Shown piece by piece: positions 30,721 to 36,857 of a DNA stretch of 36,857 nt (positions are counted from its first letter, which is position 1; every line of letters starts with the position of its first letter). The DNA is from an uncultured Clostridia bacterium. Its GTDB lineage: Bacteria > Bacillota > Clostridia > UBA1381. The notes beneath the pieces are model-generated. The model was not told the origin of the DNA. It was given only the letters and a program-made list of their open reading frames with translations, and ran no database searches. A program made the position numbers and the translations under genes. The stretch is from assembly GCA_934486735.1 (NCBI GenBank), contig CAKSQL010000029.1, positions 1 through 36,857 of the forward strand. Reading direction: 5' to 3'.

Positions 30721-30999
30721 ATGGCTGTAGAAGCATTGGGTATGGTTGAAACAAGAGGTTTGGTGGCTGCAATAGAGGCTGCCGATGCAATGGTTAAGGC
30801 TGCAAACGTAACTTTGATCGGAACTGAAAGAATCGGTTCGGGATTGGTAACCGTTATGGTTCGCGGTGACGTAGGCGCTGTTCAGGCTGCAACAGACGCA
30901 GGCGCAGCAGCAGGCTCAAAGCTGGGCGAGCTGGTTTCGGTACACGTAATTCCGAGACCGCACGGCGATGTTGAAAAGATTCTGCCGTCTATCCAATAA
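30721..30999 (+). CDS. Microcompartment shell protein (BMC-H, EutM/PduA type), second copy
   Basis: 92 aa, very similar to the shell protein at 29961: ALGMVETRGLVAAIEAADAM, pore TERIGSGL, VRGDVGAVQAATDAG, VIPRPHGDVEKILPS. Excellent ribosome site (AGGAGG) and a strong terminator hairpin directly after suggest it is the most abundantly made shell protein of the operon. Duplication of the main hexamer gene is common in BMC loci (PduA/PduJ). Confidence 0.95.
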   Translation: MAVEALGMVETRGLVAAIEAADAMVKAANVTLIGTERIGSGLVTVMVRGDVGAVQAATDAGAAAGSKLGELVSVHVIPRPHGDVEKILPSIQ

Positions 31000-31006
31000 G
31001 AATATA

Positions 31007-31042
31007 TTTTTTCGGGAAGTCTCAAAGGACTTCCCGAAAAAA
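31007..31042 (+). terminator. Internal terminator/attenuator after the main shell gene
   Basis: TTTTTTCGGGAAGTC-TCAAAG-GACTTCCCGAAAAAA, a perfect 15-bp stem, but T-rich on the 5' side and A-rich on the 3' side, so on the plus strand it lacks a following T run. It may stabilise the upstream mRNA or partly terminate it, raising shell over PduL and later genes. Confidence 0.6.
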
Positions 31043-31088
31043 TGATAATTTGATTCGTTAGTAAAACAACGGAATGGAGATTTGTACA

Positions 31089-31739
31089 ATGACAGTGTCA
31101 GATAACAGATTGATTGATTTGATTTGCGAAAATGTAATAAGCGCATTGAACGAAACCGGCGGAAAAAGCGGTGATATCAAGGTGGGCGTGTCGGCAAGAC
31201 ATGTGCATTTGTCACAGTCTGATTTGGAAACGCTTTTCGGCAAGGGATATAAGCTGACCCCCAAGAAACAACTCATGGGAGACCAGTTCGCGGCAGAGGA
31301 ATGTGTAACATTGGTAAGCCCGTCTTTAAGAACAATCGAGGGTGTGCGCGTTTTGGGTCCTGTCCGCTCACATTCGCAGATTGAAATTTCGAGGACAGAT
31401 ACATTTAAATTGAAGGTAAGTCCGCCGGTCAGACCGTCGGGTGAAATAAAAAACAGCGCGGCAATGGCATTGGTAGGTCCCAAAGGCAGCGTGTTCTTAA
31501 ACGAGGGCTGCATAATAGCCAACAGACATATACATATGACTCCGGAGGATGCCGCAAAATATAACATTTCGGATAATGATTTGGTTGATGTAGAGATACA
31601 AAACGCAAAGCCTACACGTTATTATGACGTTCAGGTCCGCGTGCGTGAGGATTTCAATACGGAAATGCATATAGATACCGATGATGCAAATGCCGCAGGA
31701 ATAAAAAACGGCGACCGCGTTGAAATATTGACAAAATAA
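31089..31739 (+). CDS. pduL: Phosphate propanoyltransferase PduL with encapsulation peptide
   Basis: Converts acyl-CoA plus phosphate to acyl-phosphate and CoA inside the shell, closing the CoA cycle. 216 aa. Residues about 3-21 (SDNRLIDLICENVISALNE) form an N-terminal encapsulation helix. Two PduL halves follow, each with its zinc-binding His motif: GVSARHVHLS and IANRHIHM. Other blocks: GPVRSHSQIEIS and EMHIDTDDANAAGI. The ATG at 31089 is chosen with GGAATGGAG 8-9 bases upstream; an ATG at 31074 lies within that ribosome site. Acyl-phosphate would feed a kinase to make ATP; no kinase is in the window. Confidence 0.94.
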   Translation: MTVSDNRLIDLICENVISALNETGGKSGDIKVGVSARHVHLSQSDLETLFGKGYKLTPKKQLMGDQFAAEECVTLVSPSLRTIEGVRVLGPVRSHSQIEISRTDTFKLKVSPPVRPSGEIKNSAAMALVGPKGSVFLNEGCIIANRHIHMTPEDAAKYNISDNDLVDVEIQNAKPTRYYDVQVRVREDFNTEMHIDTDDANAAGIKNGDRVEILTK

Positions 31740-31781
31740 ATTTTGAGAAAAATTTCGTTTCGGAAGAAAGGATTGAAATAT

Positions 31782-32042
31782 ATGCTCTTGGCAAAGGTTA
31801 CTGGCAGCATAGTGTCCACAAGCAAAAACGAAAAGCTTGTCGGCTATAAGTTTATGACAGTGCAGCTTATCGAAAATGATAAACTTGTAAATAAGCATTT
31901 GATAGCGGTGGACGGAGTCGGCGCAGGTATAGGCGAAAAGGTGCTTATAGCAACCGGCAGCGCGGCAAGACTTGGAATAAGCCGCTCGGACGCGCCCGTC
32001 GATGCGGCGATTGTCGGCATTGTTGATGAAAAACAGGGTTGA
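31782..32042 (+). CDS. eutN: Microcompartment vertex protein (BMC-P, EutN/CcmL/PduN)
   Basis: 86 aa pentamer subunit that caps the icosahedral vertices. The family start MLLAKVTGSIVSTSKNEKLVG and the core LIAVDGVGAGIGEKVLIATGSAAR are both clear, and it ends VDAAIVGIVDE as usual. The start at 31782 has AAAGGA 10 bases upstream; the in-frame ATG/TTG region before it is a non-homologous leader. One pentamer gene is sufficient for a closed shell. Confidence 0.95.
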   Translation: MLLAKVTGSIVSTSKNEKLVGYKFMTVQLIENDKLVNKHLIAVDGVGAGIGEKVLIATGSAARLGISRSDAPVDAAIVGIVDEKQG

Positions 32043-32090
32043 TAAAAAGAGCAAAATTTGTATGTATTCGGTACGGAAAGAATGGTTGAT

Positions 32091-33425
32091 ATGACATTTG
32101 ACGAGCTTTATCAAATTACATATGATGCAGGAATTGTCGGCGCGGGCGGCGCAGGCTTTCCGACGCATAAAAAATATTCAAAGGACGTTAAGCAGATTGT
32201 GGTGAACGCCGCCGAATGTGAGCCTTTGATGATGGTGGATCACCACCTTTTAAACAAGCATTTTAAGGAAATCACCGATATGCTGAAAGTGCTTGTCGAT
32301 ACTCTGGAAGCCGATGAGGCAATAATCGGGATAAAGGGCAAGAATATGCACCTTTTGGATTTGGATGTTGTCAAGTCGCTTTCAAAAACAAAAATAAAGA
32401 TTCATGAAATTCCCGATATTTATCCTGCCGGAGACGAGGTTGTGCTCGTTTACGAAACCACCGGCAAAATTCTGCCGGAGGGCAGTATTCCGATTATGTC
32501 CGGCGTAATGGTCATGAATGTGGAGACTGTGTATAACGTATACAGAGCGGTGAATTATGCCGAGCCGGTCACATCGAAATATGTGACAATCGGCGGCGAC
32601 ACAAAGGAATATATAACTGTTAAAGCCCCGATAGGAATGAACGTGGGCGAGCTGCTCGATACGTGCAATATAGATTATAACGGCATGGGAGTGATAGACG
32701 GCGGTCCTATGATGGGCAGACTTATCGACCCCAAAACGGCGGTTGTTACAAAAACCACAAAGGGAATATTGCTTTTTCCCGAGACTCATTCGGTCATTCA
32801 GCGAAAAAAAATGCCGCTGTCAACGACGGTTAAACGTGCGTCGGCTGCGTGCTGCGGATGCAGCATGTGCTCGGATATGTGCCCGAGATATCTTTTGGGA
32901 TATTCCCTGCGCGTGGATAAGACAATCCGCGCGGTAGCACATTCCGAGGTTCAGAACACCGAGAGCTTTTTGCAAAGCGCACTTTGCTGCGGCTGCGGTG
33001 TCTGTACCGTTATGGGCTGTCAGCAGATGCTGAATCCCCAGGCGGTTTCGATGGAAGTTAAACGCGTATTGGGCAAAAATAAATTCAGACGGCAGAATAA
33101 TAAAGCGCCGAAAGAAGTGCGCCCGGAACGCGCGTCAAGGCTTGTGCCATCGTCAAGGCTTATAGACCGTCTCGGGATAAGGAAGTATGTAAAGGACAGC
33201 GCAGAACGCAGATATATTGATTTTGTGCCGGAGTTTGTTTCGATTCCGATGTCGCAGCATGTCGGAAAGCCGGCAACTCCGATTGTGCAAAAGGGCGCAA
33301 GAGTCGCTGTCGGAGAGCCGATAGCAAAGACGGACGAAAATCTACTTGGCGCAGTAATTCATGCAAGTATTGACGGAGTTGTAAAAGAAGCCGATGAAAG
33401 ACATATAGTAATAGAAAAAGGCTGA
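32091..33425 (+). CDS. pduS: PduS/RnfC-like iron-sulfur flavoprotein of microcompartment
   Basis: 444 aa. It begins with the nucleotide/flavin-binding Gly-rich GIVGAGGAGFPTHKKY found in PduS and RnfC. The Complex1_51K-like domain and an SLBB region (GGDTKEYITVKAPIGMNVGELLD) follow. Two ferredoxin-like Cys groups, CCGCSMCSDMCP and CCGCGVCTVMGC, can hold two 4Fe-4S clusters. In the Pdu system PduS works with PduT; in propanediol metabolism it is linked to cobalamin reduction or electron transfer across the shell. Start chosen at 32091, the second of two ATGs (32082), by spacing from GGAAAG and by family start. The next gene is the PduT homologue, its expected partner. Confidence 0.92.
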   Translation: MTFDELYQITYDAGIVGAGGAGFPTHKKYSKDVKQIVVNAAECEPLMMVDHHLLNKHFKEITDMLKVLVDTLEADEAIIGIKGKNMHLLDLDVVKSLSKTKIKIHEIPDIYPAGDEVVLVYETTGKILPEGSIPIMSGVMVMNVETVYNVYRAVNYAEPVTSKYVTIGGDTKEYITVKAPIGMNVGELLDTCNIDYNGMGVIDGGPMMGRLIDPKTAVVTKTTKGILLFPETHSVIQRKKMPLSTTVKRASAACCGCSMCSDMCPRYLLGYSLRVDKTIRAVAHSEVQNTESFLQSALCCGCGVCTVMGCQQMLNPQAVSMEVKRVLGKNKFRRQNNKAPKEVRPERASRLVPSSRLIDRLGIRKYVKDSAERRYIDFVPEFVSIPMSQHVGKPATPIVQKGARVAVGEPIAKTDENLLGAVIHASIDGVVKEADERHIVIEKG

Positions 33426-33458
33426 TTTGTCCGATAATAAGGTTGACGGAGGCAGATT

Positions 33459-34004
33459 ATGAACGCAATTGGTTTGGTTGAAGTTAAAAATATAAGCAAG
33501 GGAATAAAAATCACAGATGAAATGCTGAAAAGCGCAGGAATATCGCTTATTCAGTCGGGTTCGGTATGTCCCGGGAAGTATGTCACGCTTGTCGGCGGAG
33601 ACCTGTCGTCGATTCAGGCGGCGGTGGAGCATGCCGAGGAATGTGCCGAGGATGCGCTGATCGACAAGTTTGTGATAGGCAACCTGGGCGAAAGGGTATT
33701 TGAAGCCTTGTACGGCACATGCGAAATAAAGGAAAAAAAGGCGCTTGGAATCGTTGAGACATTTACGGCAGCATCAGCTATACTCGCAGCCGATGCGGCT
33801 GTGAAAGCGGCGATGGTTTCGCTGATAGAGGTGCGCGTTGCGCGCGGCATGGGCGGAAAGTGCTTTGTGACAATGACCGGCGAGGTTGCCGATGTAAAGG
33901 CAGCGGTCGAAGCAGGTGCAAGACTTGCAGCGGAGGACGGAGTGCTGATAAATACAGAGGTAATTGCAAATCCGCATCCGGAGCTTTGGGACGCCGTTCT
34001 GTAG
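33459..34004 (+). CDS. pduT: Microcompartment trimer shell protein with iron-sulfur pore (BMC-T, PduT-like)
   Basis: 181 aa with two fused BMC domains (1-90, 93-181) forming a pseudohexameric trimer. Strong resemblance to PduT: AIGLVEVKNISKGIKITDEMLKSAGI, SVCPGKYVTLVGGD with Cys37 at the position where PduT holds a 4Fe-4S cluster at its three-fold pore, and ALGIVETFTAASAILAADAAVKAA in the second half. Function by analogy: carries electrons, or a cluster, across the shell with the PduS-like protein encoded directly upstream. Ribosome site GGAGG. Confidence 0.94.
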   Translation: MNAIGLVEVKNISKGIKITDEMLKSAGISLIQSGSVCPGKYVTLVGGDLSSIQAAVEHAEECAEDALIDKFVIGNLGERVFEALYGTCEIKEKKALGIVETFTAASAILAADAAVKAAMVSLIEVRVARGMGGKCFVTMTGEVADVKAAVEAGARLAAEDGVLINTEVIANPHPELWDAVL

Positions 34005-34046
34005 CAGCTGCCTCAGAAAAATTTTTAGTAAAGGAAATTTAGTGAT

Positions 34047-34817
34047 ATGTTAGCTGTAGAAAGAAGAAGTCAAATCGAGCAGATGATTCAAAAAAATAAG
34101 AGCGTGCTTGTTTTGGAGCTTGCAAAAATGTTCGATGTGACGACCGAAACAATCCGCGGCGACCTGGAAAAACTGGAGCGGCAGGGTGTGCTGATCCGAA
34201 CATACGGCGGAGCGACGCTTGTGGAGGACAGCAACGACGCCGACCTCAGCACGCATGAGCGTGATACTGTCAATTTCGAGGGAAAGCAGAAGATTGGTAA
34301 AAAAGCGGCGGAAATGATAAAGGACGGCGAGACGATATTTTTGGATGCCAGTACCTCATGCCTGCATTTGGCGCGCAATATCAAGGATAAACGCTCGGTG
34401 ACGGTCATAACCAATGCCGAACGTGTTGTTGCCGAACTGTGCCAGTATGATAATATAAAGGTGATATCCACCGGCGGCAGGCTGATAAATAAAAATCTTT
34501 CATATGAGGGGAGAATGGTGGAGGACACGATAAGAAAATATTACTATGCGAATAAGTTTTTCTTCTCGTGCGCCGGAATAACTCTCTCACGTGGCTTGAC
34601 GGAGCGTTCGGAAGCGGAAGCTGAGATAAAAAAAGCGATGATGGATTGCTCGGATTCATCGATTTTTCTCTGTGACCATAAAAAGCTCGGACGTCTCGGC
34701 GTGCCGGTTTTGACCAATTTAAGTGAAATCGATTGCATGATAACCGATATAAATTTGGACGAGGAATGGGAAAGCGCACTTGCAAAAAACGATGTGCGGC
34801 TGATTTCGGTGGAATAG
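34047..34817 (+). CDS. DeoR-family transcriptional regulator
   Basis: 256 aa. The N-terminal winged helix (VLVLELAKMFDVTTETIRGDLEKLERQGVLIRTYGGA) is the DeoR signature. The C-terminal DeoRC sensor has DASTSCLHLARNI, VITNAERV and FFFSCAGITLSRGLTE, a sugar-phosphate-binding isomerase-like fold. It lies 42 bases after pduT as last gene of the BMC operon, and would be expected to repress it until a sugar phosphate is present. Ribosome site AAAGGA, about 11 bases before ATG. DeoR regulators commonly close fucose/rhamnose BMC loci. Confidence 0.94.
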   Translation: MLAVERRSQIEQMIQKNKSVLVLELAKMFDVTTETIRGDLEKLERQGVLIRTYGGATLVEDSNDADLSTHERDTVNFEGKQKIGKKAAEMIKDGETIFLDASTSCLHLARNIKDKRSVTVITNAERVVAELCQYDNIKVISTGGRLINKNLSYEGRMVEDTIRKYYYANKFFFSCAGITLSRGLTERSEAEAEIKKAMMDCSDSSIFLCDHKKLGRLGVPVLTNLSEIDCMITDINLDEEWESALAKNDVRLISVE

Positions 34818-34833
34818 GGGGATAATACCCCCA
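34818..34833 (+). terminator. Short hairpin after DeoR gene
   Basis: GGGGG-ATAATA-CCCCC directly after the DeoR stop, without a T run. A weak terminator at best, but it marks the end of the operon. Confidence 0.4.
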
Positions 34834-34899
34834 TAAAGATGTAGGATTCAAGTCATTTCTCGCACCATTGACAACGTTAACACAACAATGTGACATTTT

Positions 34900-34963
34900 G
34901 GTGCATGTGATACAGTTAGCAAGGGCGGAGAAATCCGCCCTTGCTAATTGTATCACATGCACC
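34900..34963. repeat. 30-bp stem-loop at the element border
   Basis: The arm at 34900-34929 (GGTGCATGTG...) is complementary to 34934-34963 (...CACATGCACC) with a single G/T mismatch and a GAAA tetraloop. It lies between the DeoR gene and the recombinase gene. It may be a strong terminator, a REP-like palindrome or a recombination-related structure. Confidence 0.85.
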
Positions 34964-34970
34964 GATTATT

Positions 34971-34992
34971 TTGACAACAGTTTGACAACAGT
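34971..34992. repeat. Tandem 11-base direct repeat TTGACAACAGT
   Basis: Two back-to-back copies at 34971-34981 and 34982-34992, with a related TTGACAACGT at 34868-34877 on the other side of the long hairpin. Such repeats near a recombinase gene can be binding sites, but this is position-based inference. Confidence 0.6.
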
Positions 34993-35045
34993 TTATGCCA
35001 TAAATTACAGTAAAGCGTCGTAAATCAGCAATGTCTAAAAACACG

Positions 35046-35086
35046 AAAAAACCGCATAAACACTATACTTTTAAGCGTTTATGCGG
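35046..35086 (-). terminator. Terminator of the serine recombinase gene
   Basis: On the minus strand CCGCATAAAC pairs with GTTTATGCGG, followed by TTTTTTCG. The stem begins within the last codons of the recombinase gene and the stop lies in the loop. Confidence 0.8.
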
Positions 35087-36595
35087 AAAATCTTTTTGGT
35101 ACACCTCATGGTTTAATAAACAAACTGAATCACTATTTAATCCTGTTTCTATTTTTGAAAGCAGTTTGTCAGTGATTGTCACTTCTTCATCGCCCGAATT
35201 GAATGTTATTGTGACTTTATCATCATACAAGTAAATTTTATTTACCAATACTTTAATAAGTGTTCTACAGTATACTATATCTTTTATATTTCCCTTTGCT
35301 AAAGCGTTTAAAAACATTTCAACTTGTTCGGGAGTTATAATTTTATGGCGACTCTGTTCTTTGGTAAGCTGTAATTTTAAATTTTCTAATTCTTTTGATA
35401 GAATTTCCAAATCACTAAAAATCATGTCACGTATTGAGTCAACACTGCAAAGGCGAAGTGACTTTATTTGGTTTTCTATTTCAGTTTCTTTTACTTTCAC
35501 ACACATCTCAAGTCTTTTCAATTCTGTGGTATCATCATAATTTTTTGATATTTTCGATACTTCCTTTGCTATTTTCTTTATATTTTGGGACGAAAGAATT
35601 TTACGACATTCATCAATGACAACGCCCTCTATATAATCTTTCATTACCATTTTTTTGTGACATGTTTTATTTCTGCCGCTGTTTTTACATTTGTAGTAAT
35701 TATATATTATGCCGTTCTTACTTGTTTTATTGGAACTGTGACCTATCATCATTTCTTTGCAGTAACCGCAAAATAGTTTGCCTGTAAGCAAATATTCAGC
35801 TTTTGCTCTGGTTCGAGCAGGGGCTAATCTGTTTGCGTTCAGTCTTTCTGCAACTTTATTGAACAAATCTTCATCAATTATTTGCGGCATACCACCTGGC
35901 TTCTCTATATCCTTAAATATGTATATTCCTAAATATTTTCTGTTTTTTAATATCGCATTAAATGAATTTTTATTAAATGTAGTTCCATTTGGCTTTTTAA
36001 TACCTCTATCGTTCAAATCGGTGCATATTTCCTTTATTGTCATGCCGTCAGCATATTTTTCAAATATTTCTTTTATAATAGGTGCCATTTGCTTGTCGAT
36101 GACATATTTATGATTTTCGATTTTGTAGCCAAGGGGAGTAATACCACCATTTGAAAGACATTTTTCAGCATTAACATTCATACCTCGGTTAACTTTCTCG
36201 GCTAATTCGGCACTGTAATATTCTGATATTCCCTCTATAACACTTTCAAGCAATATTCCACTTGCATTATCTGAAATATTTTCATTTGCTGAATAAAGTG
36301 TAACCCCATTTCTCTTTAATATAGCTTTATATTTTGCGCTGTCATATCTGTTACGTGAAAATCTGTCAAGCTGATATACAATTACGGCTTGAAAATGCTT
36401 TTTTGTGCTGTCCTTAATCATTTTTAAAAAATTTGGTCTGTCATCTGTTTTTGCACTTTTTGCTCGGTCAATATACGTATCAATAATTTCGTAGCCGTTG
36501 TCCTCGGCGTATTTGCGGCATACTTCTATTTGACCTTCAATAGATTCTTCACGTTGTTTGTCACTGCTGTAACGTGCGTAAATTACTGCATACAT
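35063..36595 (-). CDS. Large serine recombinase (site-specific integrase/excisionase)
   Basis: 510 aa. The resolvase catalytic domain (1-150) starts MYAVIYARYSSDKQ with Ser10 as nucleophile and Arg8, then LDRFSRN and the helix ESVIEGISEYYS. The recombinase domain (about 165-270, GYKIENHKYVIDK, LNDRGIKKPNG) and zinc ribbon (CGYCKE...KCKNSGRNKTCHKK) follow. A coiled coil at about 360-440 (ETEIENQIKSL, LSKELENLKLQL) completes the class. Start chosen at 36595 because AAGGAG lies 8 bases upstream; a longer reading begins within the previous gene. Noticeably more AT-rich than the BMC genes. This type integrates phages, ICEs and mobile islands, usually from one end of the element. Confidence 0.93.
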   Translation of the reverse strand: MYAVIYARYSSDKQREESIEGQIEVCRKYAEDNGYEIIDTYIDRAKSAKTDDRPNFLKMIKDSTKKHFQAVIVYQLDRFSRNRYDSAKYKAILKRNGVTLYSANENISDNASGILLESVIEGISEYYSAELAEKVNRGMNVNAEKCLSNGGITPLGYKIENHKYVIDKQMAPIIKEIFEKYADGMTIKEICTDLNDRGIKKPNGTTFNKNSFNAILKNRKYLGIYIFKDIEKPGGMPQIIDEDLFNKVAERLNANRLAPARTRAKAEYLLTGKLFCGYCKEMMIGHSSNKTSKNGIIYNYYKCKNSGRNKTCHKKMVMKDYIEGVVIDECRKILSSQNIKKIAKEVSKISKNYDDTTELKRLEMCVKVKETEIENQIKSLRLCSVDSIRDMIFSDLEILSKELENLKLQLTKEQSRHKIITPEQVEMFLNALAKGNIKDIVYCRTLIKVLVNKIYLYDDKVTITFNSGDEEVTITDKLLSKIETGLNSDSVCLLNHEVYQKDFPHKRLKV

Positions 36596-36623
36596 AGCTG
36601 TTACTCCTTGTGTATTATTATGT

Positions 36624-36857
36624 TTATTTTTCACTTGCCGCAAACTTATAAAAAGTATTCGGCTTTAAATTCAAAACTTCCATAGCTTTTACGGCGGTAA
36701 TTTCTTTGTTTTTCCAGCTTGTATATATTTCACCCCAATTATCGGGCTTGACAGCTCGCGGTCGTCCTGTCGGTCTGCCGGTTTTAGCAGACACTCTTTG
36801 ACCGTCTACAATCGGCATTATATCAATTCCTTGCCGCTGTCGCTTGCGAATATTTTC
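36624..36857 (-). CDS. Serine resolvase/invertase-type recombinase, C-terminal part (runs off window)
   Basis: The frame is open to the window edge. Its first visible residues, ENIRKRQRQGIDI, match the end of the small serine recombinase catalytic domain (helix E region). A GRPTGRPR linker and a C-terminal Hin-type helix-turn-helix (ITAVKAMEVLNLKPNTFYKF) follow. An internal ATG at 36818 would give a 64-aa product, but the upstream homology shows this is only the gene's tail. It ends 28 bases before the large recombinase on the same strand, so the two are probably co-transcribed. Confidence 0.85.
   Translation of the reverse strand, partial: ENIRKRQRQGIDIMPIVDGQRVSAKTGRPTGRPRAVKPDNWGEIYTSWKNKEITAVKAMEVLNLKPNTFYKFAASEK

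Noticed and set aside
36624..36818. Stand-alone 64-residue DNA-binding protein
   Set aside because: The frame stays open upstream to the window edge and encodes residues matching a resolvase, so it is the end of a longer gene.

Overview
The window reads as the chromosome of a spore-forming or formerly spore-forming anaerobic Bacillota, most likely a gut-type Clostridia. Support for this: consensus sigma-A promoters (TTGACA/TATAAT type), strong AGGAGG or GGAATGGAG ribosome sites, a GerM-type germination/sporulation protein, a yybP-ykoY riboswitch, serine recombinases, and a GRM5-like microcompartment operon of the kind known from Lachnospiraceae such as Clostridium phytofermentans. Genus cannot be fixed by eye.

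Layout. 1-6530 holds ilvC, a GDSL esterase, a nucleoside hydrolase-like gene and, on the minus strand, a Ca2+/Mn2+ P-type ATPase followed by an HD hydrolase. A yybP-ykoY (Mn2+) riboswitch with its own promoter and terminator precedes the ATPase. 6890-12190 holds gyrA, two tandem cyclophilins (one lipoprotein, one cytosolic) and a GerM-like protein. 12243-18427 is purine salvage: xpt, then a BMP-family nucleoside ABC importer (binding lipoprotein, double ATPase, two permeases). 18452-24950 is mixed accessory DNA: a large secreted protein of unknown function, an Ogt-type DNA repair gene whose normal ATG appears to be ACG, gene debris, a DJ-1/PfpI protein, a serine beta-lactamase-like hydrolase and a divergent AraC regulator.

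24989-34817 is the centrepiece, a complete bacterial microcompartment (BMC) operon: class II aldolase, PduO-like protein, CoA-acylating aldehyde dehydrogenase, zinc alcohol dehydrogenase, four hexameric shell proteins, PduL, a pentameric vertex protein, PduS, PduT and a DeoR regulator. Four enzymes carry short amphipathic encapsulation peptides. The set fits cleavage of a 6-deoxyhexulose phosphate (fuculose- or rhamnulose-1-P) to lactaldehyde and its dismutation inside the shell. No glycyl-radical or B12 diol dehydratase is present in the window. One shell protein has a histone-like basic tail ending in an AT-hook-like motif.

34818-36857 is the edge of an AT-rich mobile element: a large serine recombinase and the end of a second, resolvase-type recombinase, preceded by a 30-bp hairpin.

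Two dispersed intergenic repeat families lie across the window. Family A (four copies, GTCTGA...TCAGAC ends) sits directly ahead of three unrelated genes and keeps a near-identical ribosome-binding segment. Family B (GGGGCTGTAAAAA ends, two full copies and one shared end) sits just downstream of genes and looks like a MITE or degenerate IS end.
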